A stretch of 64,000 nucleotides of DNA, taken from Leptobrachium leishanense (Eukaryota > Chordata > Amphibia > Anura > Megophryidae). The translations under genes were made by a program, and so were the position numbers. Under the pieces are notes generated by a model that saw only the letters and a list, made by a program, of their open reading frames with translations, ran no database searches and had not been told where the DNA came from. The stretch's first letter is position 1. Each line of letters begins with the position of its first letter. Shown here piece after piece: positions 9,626 to 21,406 of the stretch. The stretch covers positions 21,169,822-21,233,821 of the forward strand of contig CM019065.1 of the NCBI GenBank assembly GCA_009667805.1, read 5' to 3'.

Positions 9626-11662
9626 GTTATCACAGCGCTCACAGTTTCAGTAAAACTAGTAAATAATATTTTTATATATAAGAGGTTTGAACAATATTTC
9701 CTTGTTTTACTGAAACTCTGAGCTCTGTGATGAGCAGCAGTCAGTTACTGTAACAACTGATTGGGAAATGTGTATACGAATATACACTATGCAGTGTGGG
9801 CGCTTGCTTATTTAAATGAATTAATTAAAGTGCTAAGTGGATTACTATTAAATAATCAAATGCAGCCAATAGTATGGTAAAAACACATAAAAAACAACCA
9901 AAATATGTGTCAAGACTAAGATAAAGGGATAAAAGGACCATACGGCGCATAAAACAGTGCATAAAACAGTGAACAGCTGATTAATAGACAACTGGTTAAT
10001 ATTGAATAAAATATGAATAGGATATATGGATAAGGATGTCCATTAAAATGTCAATTATAAATCGTTCAAAGTGCATAGGGGAAGGGCAAAAAGTGCAAAA
10101 AGTATTTGTAGTATTGACTATATTTTTTTGGCACTTTTTTGCCCTTCCCCTATGCACTCTTGAACGATTTTATAATTGACATTTTAATGGACATCCTTAT
10201 CCATATATCCTATTCATATTTTATCAATATTAACCAGTTGTCTATTAATCAGCTGTTCACTGTTTTATGCACTGTTTTATGCGCCGTATGGTCCTTTTAT
10301 CCTTTACTGTAACAACTGAGCCTGATACATTGTACTGAGAGATAATATAACAAGCAGCTGATCTCAGCGCTCAGCCACTGGATTTAAAGGGCTAAAAAAA
10401 TGCTCCTCTCTGTATAATGTATAGAACATCCTCCTGCATTATTACCCCTCTCTCTGTATAATGTATATAACATCCTCTTGCTTTAATTAATACCCCTCTC
10501 TGCATAATGTATATAACATCCACCAGCATTAATACCCCTCTCTGTATAATGTATATAACATGCTCCTGAATTAATTAATGTCCCTCTCTGTATATAACAT
10601 CCTCTTCAATTCATACCCCTCTCTGTATAATGTATATAGCATCCTCCTGCATTAATACCCCTCTCTGTATAATGCATAGAACATCCTCCTGCATTAATTA
10701 TTGCCCCACTCTGTATAGAACATCCTACTACATTGGCATGTGGAGGGTGCAGAACTTCAGAATGCAATGCTTATCCAGCACAGGAGAGGGAATTTCTACT
10801 TAAACTTTGTATCTCTGTGGGGGAGTCAGACAGGATTATAAAAGCAAGGGAGAGGGAAAATATTAACATAAATCAGTCTGAAAGCTCAGAGAAGAGATGA
10901 CTGGCAATTTTTTTTTCAATAAAATAAAGCACTTTAAAGCCAGGGAAAACATTCAAATAAAACACACTGGAGGCTCGTAATGACAGAGTAACTGTGAGAG
11001 CTGGACACTAAATGTATCAGATGTAAAAAACCCTTTATAACAGCACTGGGAGAGGAGAGGGACTTTATATAAAATGTGTATTATAGATGAGGAAAGGGGG
11101 ATAGTGCTCCTGGATAATATAAAATGTATCAGACCTAAGCCCCTATTATGCAGAGCGGGTGGGGAGATAACACACATTTTATAAAGTCCCTCTCTTTCCC
11201 AGTGCTGCTTGTTATAAAGGGGTTTTTAATATCCAACCCTCCTCTGTCATTAGCTTTCAGTGTGATTTATTTGTATATTTTCCCTCTCTAGCTGCTTTTA
11301 TCATCTTATCTGTCTCATAGACATGCAAGGCTTAAGTAAAGGTTTCCTCTCCTGTGCTGGATGTCTGTGCTGCGAGTGAGTCTTCTGGAGCTCTATCACT
11401 GTCAGATTTTCAGGTAGGGGTCGGGACGGATTACACATACAAACTTTTTCTGTAGCTTTGCGATGTTGCGCTCCTCATTGCTGGTCTCCATCAATCAATG
11501 TAATATTACAAAAAGGACTGAAACTAAAATGTAATGCATTTTCCTTTCGTTTCTTTCGTTTTTTTGGACTGAGCAGTTTCATATCTCGAGTCATACGAAA
11601 AACTAAATTATCCCAAAATTCGGACTAAATCGTTTTAGTACTAAAACAAATGCACATGTCTA
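9626..11662. mobile_element. Family F non-autonomous hAT-like element, copy F3
   Basis: Right terminus AAATGCACATGTCTA at 11662 equals the termini of F1 (49342-52216) and F2 (54735-56288), which have 8-bp target duplications. Inside are a stem around TTTACTGAAACTCTGAGC and a tandem run (about 10420-10740) of units containing CCCCTCTCTGTATAATGTAT. The left end is missing and a fold-back insertion sits at 9761-10303. No protein-coding frame is credible. Confidence 0.7.
9761..10303. mobile_element. Fold-back insertion 1 with 16-bp target duplication
   Basis: The direct repeat TTACTGTAACAACTGA occurs at 9745-9760 and 10304-10319, and F2 shows the same sequence without insertion. The insert has about 163 bp of unique sequence, then a left arm (about 9924-10101) and a right arm (about 10123-10303) that are inverted copies around a ~21-bp spacer. 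The right arm ends at the target repeat. The architecture matches the insertion at 21473-22466. Confidence 0.8.
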
Positions 11663-11721
11663 CAGATCACCGAAGCTTGGCGGCACTGAAAATGTCCCAG
11701 AGAGAAGTAATGGTTCATCTA

Positions 11722-12265
11722 TAGGGATGAGCGTTCAGTTCAGATCTGTTCGGAGTTCGAATCAAACATTGGCCGTTCGAAAATTTGCGAACTTCGAACT
11801 TTTTGGGACGTTCGCCAAAAGTTTGAAAAAAAAAAAATTGAAAAAAGTATAAAAAATGCTAAAAAAATCGAGAAGTAAAGAGACTCTTTACTGCAGAATA
11901 TTATAAGCAACGGTTTATTAGATATTGAATTAAAATGGGAATATTTTAACATTGAAGCCTATGGGATAAAACATTCTTGTTGCTAAAACATCAGGCAGAC
12001 GAGGCCCTCTAATCAGGCACTGTAGCAGGAAGCCTGCCGGGGCCTCCCAAGGATCCCTTTGAGGAGCATTCGGCCGCCGGATGACAGAGCTGCGACTGTG
12101 CGGGCTAGCCGCCCGGCTGCATGTGGCAGAGACAGGCAGCGCAGGGAGGGAGCCACTGCACCTGCGGCCACGGCAGACCCCCCACAACCAGGATCCAAGG
12201 AGCCCCCACTGACCACCAGGCTAAGGTAAGGTGACTCATTTCTAAAAAAAATAAAATCCGAGGAC
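11722..12265. repeat. MITE-like sequence with hAT-type left end
   Basis: Starts TAGGGATGAGCGTTCAGTTC, close to the 5' end of hAT copy H. The first ~250 bp (GTTCGAA-rich, then AAAGAGACTCTTTACTGCAG and GTTTATTAGATATTG) recur at 22937-23185 and in part at 25575. The distal part is GC-rich with no family I recognise, and no matching right end is seen. Confidence 0.5.
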
Positions 12266-12503
12266 ATTTTTAAATGTCCCCGGGATCATAAAATAAAACC
12301 TTTTTTTTTCTTTCTCTACCTTTCTGAATGTATTTAATTATATATATTAGATACATTCAGCCAGTTAGAGGGGGTGGAATGTGGGCTGCACGGGGTCTCA
12401 GGCAGTAGTTTGTTTTTTTGTGTGTATATTTTTAGCAAATTTATAGGGGAAGGTAAGGGCAGGTATGATATATATACAGACTTGTATTACACACACATTT
12501 TGG

Positions 12504-12645
12504 AAACTAAATGCCCCCCCATTTGGCTGATCCCTCCAGAAGAAATGTTGAACCCGATAGAGCAGAGAATAACATATATATTCTCTGCTCTGTCGGGTTC
12601 AACATTTCTTCTGGAGGGATCAGCCAAATGAGGGGGCGCATTTAG
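12504..12645. repeat. Near-perfect inverted repeat, arms about 65 bp
   Basis: The left arm contains AAATGTTGAACCCGATAGAG and the right arm CTCTGTCGGGTTCAACATTT; both extend outward through CATTTGGCTGATCCCTCCAG and its complement. The axis lies at about 12575 within ATATATAT. It could be a short MITE or a small inverted duplication. Confidence 0.75.
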
Positions 12646-12840
12646 TTGAGATTGTCCACATGTCACCCTCCCATGTGCGTATGTGTATATATGGTCTGAG
12701 GTCTGTGGGTGGGTGTATATATCTGCCTGTTGAGATATACGTATATATAGGTCTGCGTGTTGATATATACGTATATGTCTGTGTGTGGTATCAATGCATC
12801 CCTACTCTATACACATCGCTCCATGTCCCTATAATATATA

Positions 12841-14334
12841 TGTTCAGGGGTTACCTTTTTTATATATTTTTATACTATTCCTATCAAATTAACAGTAATT
12901 TTTTATGTATTTTATTCAGTAGAAACTTTTTTTGCTTAAATAACATGTGCTTTGTGAAAATAAAACGGTTTTGTGTGTACATTTTAATTTAGTTAGTGGA
13001 TTCCTGTCCAGTGCGGTGAGAAGCAAACGTAATGCAGTGTAGACACGCTGCAAGGCGGAGCGGAGTGAAGTCAAGCATGCAAAATGTTTGCTTCTCTTCG
13101 CTTCGCAACGCTGTGCGTCGCTACACACTGTGTGTCTCAGCCTTTTATTCCCGCATCGCTAGCTTACGAATCAGTTTGTATACTTGTTACTGACCCTGCT
13201 TGTTCTGAGGACCCGATCTGTTGCCAACTTTGCCTGCCATTTGACTATTCTCTCTGTGTATTCCCTGCCTGTTCTGTTTGCTTCCTGTTACTACTGGTGT
13301 GTGCCGATTCTCACCATATACAGTAGCGCAGTACAAGTGCCTAAACATTGATGACCCGGTTTTGTTATAGCTGCTGATGTAACTAAATAGATCAGGGATC
13401 TCTTTTGCATCACCAAAACCTCCACCACTGCACTCTTCCACAATACATCAGAGGGGATACGGTGTGAAGGCACTTGCTGCCACCAAAGGCACAATATTTG
13501 GGTGCACTGCCACTGACGCCTATACCAGATTCATATCACTTTAATATTTGACCACAGGGTCCAACCCTGCACTCTTCCATAATACCACAGATGGGTCACT
13601 TACGGTGTGAAGGCACTTGCTGCCACCAAAGGCACAATATTTGGGTGCACTGCCACTGATGCCTATACCAGATTCATATCATTTTAATATTTGACCACAG
13701 GATCCAACCCTGCACTCTTCAACAATACCACAGAGGGGTTACGGTGTGACGGCACTGTTGCCGACACTAAAGGCCCAATTTTAAAGCACCTATTGTTACT
13801 TTCATCCAAAGCCTGCATAGGTTTCACCATAATTTATCAAAAAAAATCACTAAACTTTTTCTCCGTGTCCTAAAACGTCTCCTCTTTTCATACAGGCTGC
13901 CACCCCAAGCAGTTGTTTATGAATAGATTAAAGGAAAAACATTTACCGTCATTTGAAATTAAATTTTTTTGTTTTTAAATGTTTCTATGCATCCTACAAA
14001 TCCACCACTTCACAGGCAGGTTATGGGGACCTCCTATGCACGATATTTGAAGGAATTTTTCATTTTTATTTTTAACCCTTATTTTATGGAAAACTCACTG
14101 TTCCTTTAAAAAAGTTTTTTTTTTTTACTTTTTGTCCTTGTTTCCTGTCCCTCAGGGCACTACCCGGACCCCCATACACCTTTTATGGCAAATATCTAGC
14201 ATATATGCCATCTTGGAGGGCACTCTAAAAACTGAACTTTCGGGTCTCATTGACTTACATTGAGCTCGGTTCGTATTCGAGCTCGAACTCGAACTTTTGA
14301 AATTGTTCGAACTCGAAGTCGAACCGAACACGGG
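12841..14334 (+). mobile_element. hAT copy B, non-autonomous chimera
   Basis: From about 13374 to 14334 this is the hAT 3' region (two or three array units, then the subterminal region up to CGAACCGAACACGGGGG). Upstream, 12841-13373 is unrelated to the transposase but is shared with copy C (28159-29530) in the same relative order, including an LTR-like CTTGTTCTGAGGACCCGATC stretch. Two copies of the same chimera suggest a non-autonomous family. The right terminus is cut by the MITE at 14335. Confidence 0.7.
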
Positions 14335-14922
14335 GGCGTCTATTCACAGAGTGCCGAACTGCACCAAAGTGTCAGCAAAATGTCCTGTTTTTTGGTGTTT
14401 CAGTTCAAGAGGTTTAAACAGGTGATTCCTATAAGATTCAAACTAAAAAAAAATATCATTTTTAATTTCATGAAAAACTTTATTTTCATTTTCAGCAAAA
14501 AGCCTTTTTTTATTTTTTAGAACACGTTTTGTATTCTTTAAATCAAATTTTTGCCAATTTTTTTAAAGGTGTTTTTTTAAAATTCTGTAATAGACCTTTT
14601 TATTATTTTTATAAAGGACCTTCTTTGTTATTTACAAATATTTTAATGCATTTTTAGTGGTTTAAACTAATAGGAGAGTTCCATTTTCGTTTTATTTGCA
14701 GTTAGGTGGAATTTGCCAAGGCTACTTTGGCACTCTTCGGTGGTTTCAGCAACGTTCTCTGACTTTTTCATGATGGTTCAACAACTCCATCCTTGGCACA
14801 CTCATGTGACTATCCAGTGAATAGTGAATTCACTTTACTGTCGGCAAAATGGAATCGCCGAAGTGCAAAGAACTACGTCGAAGTGAAATGCACAGAAATT
14901 TCGGTGCTTAGTGAATAGACCC
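14335..14922. mobile_element. Harbinger-like MITE replacing the hAT B terminus
   Basis: Left end GGCGTCTATTCACAGAGTGC and right end GCTTAGTGAATAGACCC are imperfect inverted repeats. The interior shares T-rich words (TTTCAGCAAAAAGCC) with the elements at 5022 and 8935. No target duplication is clear, perhaps because the left junction has decayed. It carries no gene. Confidence 0.6.
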
Positions 14923-15574
14923 TATAATCTATTCGTGCTGATGGAAAGTGCATGAAAAGGGTGTGGGTTATGTATTAAAAGGAGTCAGTGGAATATTGTG
15001 AAAATTCAATTTTAGATTTTAAGGATTAAACTGAAAACCTTAAGAATACATCAGTTACTAGAAACAGCAGCCTGCACACACAGAAAATGGACGAGAGACA
15101 AACAGCATTAAAAAACTTCCTTCCTGTGAGAGTACCAACAACTTCACAAGCATATATAGACAGTTAACTGACATGAACATTACCATCTTCAACTCCTATG
15201 TTTTTCATATTTAATAAACAGCACATGCTGTTGTATATCCCAACAAAGGATATATGCAGTATGTAGGGTTCATATGAGATTTCAAATCCGGGGAGAAAAT
15301 TCTAGCATTTCCTTAACCCCACAGTGACCAGACAATTTTGCCATTGTCTGTCCAAAAGTGTCTACTGCTGTTTTTATATTTCTGCGCTGTTTGTGTTTAG
15401 CTCTAATTTTACGCCTACTCGTTTATGGAACCCACACATTTAATATACCATTTTTCTCACCAGTAAATGGACTTTCAAAATATACCATTATTTCTATCAT
15501 ATCGTATACTTTACTATAAAAAAATTATGAAATGATTAAAAAGTGAAAAAAAAAAACACCCTTTTTCGAACTTT
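14923..15574. other. No recognised gene
   Basis: AT-rich sequence. A stretch near 15236-15300 faintly resembles a Penelope-type GIY-YIG coding remnant on the plus strand, but it is too short to assign. Confidence 0.3.
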
Positions 15575-15890
15575 AACAGAAGGTTCGTAGTCCAGACGGA
15601 TGCCACCAATAACGGCTTGGGAGCCATATTGAGCCAGGTGGATGGAAAGGTTGAGGAACACCCCTTGGTATATCTAAGCCAAACGCTGCTGCCACGGAAA
15701 GTGGTCTATTGCACCGTGGAGAAAGATTGTCTGGTGTTTGTCTGTGCATTACAGAAGCTACAGCCCTATCTGTATGGGCGCCAGTTCACTGTGATAACTG
15801 ACCACAATCCCCTGCACTGGCTATCTACGGTAGCCGAGAAGAATGGGAAACTCCTCCGGTGGAGCTTATCCCTTCACAATATATTTTTGT
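15575..15890 (+). pseudogene. Ty3/gypsy pol remnant, RNase H domain
   Basis: An open stretch of about 100 residues begins RRFVVQTDATNNGLGAILSQ, the start of the RNase H domain that follows reverse transcriptase in gypsy-type pol. It continues with CTVEKDCLVFVCAL and YLYGRQFTVITDHNPLHWL, both standard in this family (EK-E...V-A; F-V-TDH--L-WL). The similarity stops abruptly after LLRWSLSL and the frame ends at 15891-15893. Neither RT nor integrase is present nearby, so it is an isolated pol fragment. Confidence 0.85.
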
Positions 15891-15893
15891 ACT

Positions 15894-17739
15894 AACCATA
15901 CAGCGCTACTCTTTATGCAGGCATAATTGGTTTTGAGGTGTTCGTTAAAAGAATTGAATGGTCTCGTGCAAAGCATTTATGTTTCTTTTGAAGCCAGGGG
16001 ATGTGTGAATGTCAGATGTATTTAATAGATCTGACCAAAAAAACACCTTTTGGCCCAGAGGGTCTCAAAGCTTGTTTGATCAGGGATAGGTGTGAAGCTG
16101 ACCTATTATCTGCTGAGTTCATCAAGGCACAAATGAAGGTAAATGTGTGAGAAACCAATCAGCAAGATCAAAGAGCCTTCAGGAATAATTTATGCAATGC
16201 ATATGAAAAGAGCAGATGTGTTCTGTCTGACCAGAAATGAACTTGAATCAAAGGGGATCATAAAAATGTATCGAGTGAACTGAGCCTACCCGAGAATTAA
16301 AAGGAAAGTGGATTCTGGGAAGCCAAGTGGGTGGGCCACACAATCCTTTGGCCATTAAATATGAGCAGCGCAAGAAATGTATAAATTTGATTGTCAGTCT
16401 CTCCTAGGAGTTTATTTTCTGGGGTCCATGCAAAGTGGGAAGTTTGCCGTGTTTCCAACCCAGCCTCAGTGTGGCAGATTTCTTTAGCTTGCTGTTCATA
16501 AGTATCGGTTTCCTCTTGTTATTCTGTTTATTTTTCTGCTTGTTAGTGTAGCTATTAATTGTAATATCTTTTTTCTGTATTAAGCTCTGCCTTTGTCTGA
16601 TATAAGAACCACATTAACTGAAGAGACAGGACTATAATAGCCTTGAGTTTGGGACGATCTACCAAAGTGGGTTTTGGTAGGGGTTGGTCTACTGAACTGT
16701 TTTCTTTTTTGGTGTGCATAATTGAACGGAGTTTCAGGTCAGCTCTGTTTTGGATATTAGGCATACTGGATATATATATTAGACCTGTGGTGGTGGCATT
16801 TAATTAAGGGAAGTAGGTGTGGGGATTGTGTGCCACGCAGTCATTATTCTGGGTCAAATGCAGACGAATAGTGATTTTTAGCCCTGCATCCACTTTGCCA
16901 AGTCACGTGCCCTTCTGGAGTGAAGCAAGTACATGACAGTGTGCATTGTGTATGTAACTGTGTTCTGAGTGCTCTCAGCCAACATACTTACTCCTTTCTC
17001 ACTAAAACAGCATCACACTGTTAACACACTCACTCCTATCACACTCAGCCATACACTCACTCACCCAACCTCCTTTTCCCTCTCACACCCATGCTACTCA
17101 GCCCCCCATTTCCATCACATTCAGTCACTTTTGCACCTGGCCCTGCAAACATTAGTGTAAGCCCTGCTAAGATGTATATAACTATTCTTTAACCATTTGC
17201 ACCACTGAGACCTACTTTTTCTGATTTGTTATACCTGTCTTACCACCCTGGGCCAAGCAGTGGCATCTTGCACGATGCAAATGCCCAGTCTGAGGCAGGA
17301 ATGCAGCAGGGTGCAGGAGGTGGGAAGGGGCATTCGAGTACAGGAGTGGAAAGGGATGCAGAGTGCAGAAGGGGGAAGGGAGCAATAGAATAAAGCTGGG
17401 TAAAGGGCTGCATAGTACAGAGGTGTAGAGGGGAATTCCCCAATGAATCACTAAAATTAGCTTTTCCCCATGCTGGCCTTGTTCTGGGCAGACAATGCAC
17501 CCCCAGCCCTACACTCATCCGGCAGAGTGGCACTGAGTGGCTGCTGCTATATGCCAAGACTTACTGCAAAGGAACCTAGCAATAGTAGAGTCAGTCATCC
17601 CGAAGGGAACCAGGGAGGGAGTCAGTAATTAAAGAATAGGGGCACGTAAAATGTAGAATAAAGATGCTTTCCAGGTGGTATGTTGTACTGTTTTTTTGTC
17701 TTGTTTGAAGATTTGTATAGTACAATTAGAAAAGAAAAA
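15894..17739. other. No recognised gene; possible LTR-like stretch
   Basis: Expected location of later V2R exons, but I see neither the Cys-rich NCD3G exon nor the ~900-bp seven-helix exon on the minus strand. Around 16380-16560 the text resembles an LTR leader region, but no ends can be defined. 16980-17160 is C/T-rich low complexity. Confidence 0.4.
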
Positions 17740-17814
17740 TTACATTAATGCGAATGGCCCAACATAGGGGTGTGAGACACATTTTGATTTATGTTTTATA
17801 AAAGTAAAGCTTAC

Positions 17815-18645
17815 CTGCCATGGCTTGAAATCCTTAATATTTGCACATAAACGTTTGGAAAATGGACCTTCTCCTTTTTTGCAGTTATTCAGATCTTTCA
17901 AAGCATTAGTCACGGCAAGGACTGCAGTGTACATGCTATATGTCACTCTTAATTGAGAAACGTCATTGTAGGCATTTTGGAGGTTTTCTAGATTTTCTGA
18001 TCCAGTGCACTCTTTTACATTTGTATCCAAAGATCCTGTTTCATTTTTATCACTTATGAACCTGCAATTGAATCCGAGCTCCCAAAAATCCTTTATCCAG
18101 TCTCCTCCCAAAGACATGTAAGGATTGATTGTGCTGAGGAACCGTTTAAGCCCAGGTATTGTCCCACTTTGGATACCTAGACCTATTGTACCAGACAACA
18201 GAGTCGAAAACTTGCCCAAAGAGACTATGGTTGATGTAGACCAAGCTGAATTTCCCACAAATATTTTTCCTGTGACATTCTGTTTCACCATCTCATTCAG
18301 TATGGGTAGCAGATCTCTGATGGCGGTATAAAGAACCACAACCTTAGCGGTTGATGCCTTTATGATCTTAACAATATGAGGAGCATTGCGGTCTGGGTAA
18401 CTTGTTAAAATGTTCTCATTAAATGCCACACATGCTCCGGCTTTGACGATCTCTTTTTGAATGATCTGTATTCCCAGTTGTCCATGGTCATTGTCTGAAG
18501 ATACTAACCCTACCCATGTCCAACGTAAATGTACCACAAGATGTGCGAGTCCTTTAGCCTGAAATACATCATTTGGTACAGTCCTGATGTGGGATGGAAA
18601 CTTGATGTGGTCACTGAGGATCGGGCTGCCTGAATAATGGCTGAT
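17815..18645 (-). CDS. V2R-like class C GPCR, exon 3 (ligand-binding domain)
   Basis: An 831-bp exon, 277 codons, phase 0 at both ends. The acceptor is TTATCAACAG before ATCAGCC and the donor is CCATGGCAG before GTAAGC. The protein starts ISHYSGSPILSDHIKFPS, contains WVGLVSSDNDHGQLG (the V2R WVG--SSD-D-G motif) and CTGSENL, and ends FKPWQ, the usual exon 3 end. It is the central and distal part of the Venus-flytrap ligand-binding domain, exposed outside the cell. No frameshift or stop is visible. Exons 2 and 1 lie upstream on the minus strand. The following exons (NCD3G and seven-helix) are not found down to base 1, so the gene is either very long or truncated. Confidence 0.9.
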
Positions 18646-18690
18646 CTGTTGATAAAGTAAAGCTAGGTATAGAACAAAATATGATTTCAT

Positions 18691-19345
18691 GATTCATTAG
18701 AGATTCAACCCTTTGAGTCTCTTCCAGTTTATCTGTCTGATACAATTCTCAAGTTAACCATAAATGACTTGTATAGCAATAGGTTAGGGAGTATGTTTTT
18801 ATGTACAAACACACAAAGTAAAGCAGGAGATTTTAAGGGGTGGTGTCAGACGATACAAGTGGTCACATTCATCAAGCATTTTTTAGCCATTTTCCTTATT
18901 TCACTTAAACTAAGCACTTAGAAAGATTTTCTCATTATCACCCTTGTGCTATGAATTAGACACGTACCTTAATTACCAAACAACTTAAGATTCGTCCAAA
19001 TTTTGGACAAAATCGACAGAAACATGAATAAAAAAATAAAGAAGACACATCAACAAATAAAATGAAGAATCACACAGGAATCATTTCAGTAAGTGGTCGC
19101 ACCATTATAATTTGCAGGTGCTTTGTACTGAATTAAAATCAGAGTCCCTGCCCCCCCATACCTCTCCCTCCCATGGCTACTTGGCATGGGGTTATATCAG
19201 AGTAGGTGGACCTGTGATACCTTCTCCAATAAACTCTTCACATTGTTCAGATAGAGCATATGTTTTACCAGGAATCCTAGTATGGGAAGGTTGTGGGTTC
19301 CCCTATTTATTAGTTCCCCCACAGACCAGATTTTGGGTCAGAAAC
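18691..19345. other. V2R intron 2, part without recognised elements
   Basis: AT-rich intron sequence between exon 3 and the LTR-like element. I see no gene or transposon end. Confidence 0.5.
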
Positions 19346-20095
19346 TGTCACGGTTAGCGTCCACGGGGGTGAGGATACAAGCTAAGGATGCAGCGACAAA
19401 CACACGAGAACGGGGATGTGGTGGTGAATTAATCAAGAGTTTATTCTGAAAAGCATAGGTAAACACAGTGAGGGGCGAGGCAGGAATGGGGCTGACTGGA
19501 GAATAGAGGGAAGACACAGAGAGACAGGACTAGAAAGTACACAGAATACACAGAGACAAACAAGACATAAGTGGACTCACAGATACCAGATAGACAAGAC
19601 AGGAAAGGAGCTGGATAACAGGTGGTCAGGACAGGAATTGGGCTGAATAAGAAACAGGGTTAAAAGGCAAATAAACAGATTGCAGGGGGTGAAAAACAAG
19701 AGTTCAGAGATCCGGGATACTGAGGGCAGGAACTGTAGCAGAGGGTAACAAAGGGTCTTTGGATCAGAAACAATAGCTGAGGGTCTTTGGTGAGGTATCA
19801 AAGGGGGTAATCTAGATAGCAGAGTCCCAGGGCAAACCAAAGGGTTGTGGGCAGGCGGAGAGTCGCAAAGTCCGGTAAACAAGGCCAAGGGTCTACACAG
19901 GAGTCTGTAGATAACGCTATCTTGCAGGTCGGCAGAATACTGAACAGCAACAATGCAGAAGCATCTTTGGATAGGCATGCATGCATAATATTGGAAGTCC
20001 AGGGCAATAATTGGCTGCACCTGCTAACTCTGTCGGAGAGCTACTGTAGAGGCAAAGTCCAGCAAGGAAGGGCTTGAAAGACAATGCCTGGGTGC
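19346..20095 (-). mobile_element. Gypsy-type LTR region in V2R intron 2
   Basis: On the minus strand the text ends CGTGGACGCTAACCGTGACA, preceded by AATAAACTCTTGATTAATTC, a polyadenylation signal at the usual LTR position. The body is the T/C-rich text of amphibian gypsy LTRs. The upstream limit is uncertain: a TG start fits either near 20095 or at 19766. In the second case the 5-mer GAAAC flanks both sides. Confidence 0.55.
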
Positions 20096-20164
20096 ATTCA
20101 AGGTGGAGCAGCACCGGATTTGCCCCTCTTGTGCCGCTGGGGCGAGGGCCATGTATTATTTTAA

Positions 20165-20649
20165 CCCTTTCGCTGCTGAGGCTTTTCCCGCCCCTGTGCT
20201 GAGGTCATTTTTTACCTGTTTTGCGCATCATGTTTAAACGTGTTTTTAAGGCTTATTTTAGTATATGACACCGACATATTGTATATCGTTCTTTCCGTCA
20301 GACTCGGTAGATTCATAATATGTCATTATTATATGTATACGTTATGTCATGTCTGTATATTATAACAAAAAATGCAATAAAATATGTATTTTCAATAATT
20401 TACAATGTGTAAAGTGTTTTTTTCCACATTTTAACATGCGAGCAATTGCGGTTATATTTTGTATGGGGTGCGCTTGTTAAAAAAATTAGAGATGGGGTCT
20501 CGTTACATTTTTTTTTGGGGAAAATGACACTATTTTTAACAAACGCACCGCATACCAAAATCGTTAGTGCAGCATCATTGTTCACATTATAATTGAAATG
20601 GGAACAATATTGCTACACTAACAAACCAAAAAAAATTAAAAAAAAGTGT

Positions 20650-20680
<31 letters not shown>

Positions 20681-21406
20681 TTTTTTTTAATTTTTATTTT
20701 TCTTTTTTTTTTTTTTTTTACAAAATTTTTAACTTTCATGTTTGGTATCGTTGGAACGGCCATGCTCTGGCCGATCCAACGATACCAAAATTTAACCCCT
20801 AACTGCCACGGATCGGGAGATAGGGAGTTCATTGGAACTCCCTATCTCCACACTTGGTGGCAGTTAGGGGTTAACTGTAGGACTGGCGTCATCGTGCTAC
20901 GCACGATGACGCCAGTCCTCTGGGGGAGTTCCCGGAAGCTTGGCCGACATCCAAGATGTCGGCCAGCTCCCGGGAAGGATCGCGAATCGGCGCTTTTCAG
21001 CGCCGATTTGCGATCCAGCTCCCCAGGGGTTAATGCCAGGCATCATTTGGAAGGGCAGGCTGTGCCCTTCCAAATGATGCCTGGGTTAAGCCCCTGTGCG
21101 CCGCCGATCGGGAGGGAGAGAGGTCCGAAGGACCTCCCCCCCCTCCCTTTCAGGCGCCTCCTCCGCACATGCGGGGGGGGCGCCTGAATTAGGTGTCATC
21201 GCGCCCCCGCGATGACACCTAATGTTGGCGGCTGCTGGTCCGGATGCGCGGCTGACATCCAGGATGTCAGCCCGCACCGGAGGGGCCAGCGATCGGCCGG
21301 AACCCGGCCGAACGCTGACCCCGATGCGAGGACGCGCTCAGCGCGTCCTCCGCATACCAGCGGGAATGCTGAGAACGCGCTGAGCGCGTCCTTAGCATTC
21401 AAGTGG
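20165..21406 (+). mobile_element. Chain-of-hairpins TTAA element P1
   Basis: Flanked by TTAA (20161-20164, 21407-21410), with ends CCCTTTCGCTGCTGAGG and, inverted, CCACTTGAATGCTAAGG. The left half is AT-rich with homopolymer runs around 20630-20720. The right half (20743-21400) is a run of about 13 different hairpins with almost no spacers, for example GGACTGGCGTCATCGTG with its complement, and TTGGCCGACATC with its complement. Two internal hairpins are themselves bounded by TTAA (20792/20871 and 21030/21086). TTAA and CC(C/A)(T/C)TT ends suggest piggyBac mobilisation. The 149-residue frame on this strand is a palindrome artefact. Confidence 0.85.

Noticed and set aside
20738..21187. 149-codon ORF conserved between P1 and P2 (and partly in P3 and P4)
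   Set aside because: It runs through the hairpin chain, so the same text is open on both strands. Residue changes follow DNA divergence without coding bias, and no domain is recognisable.
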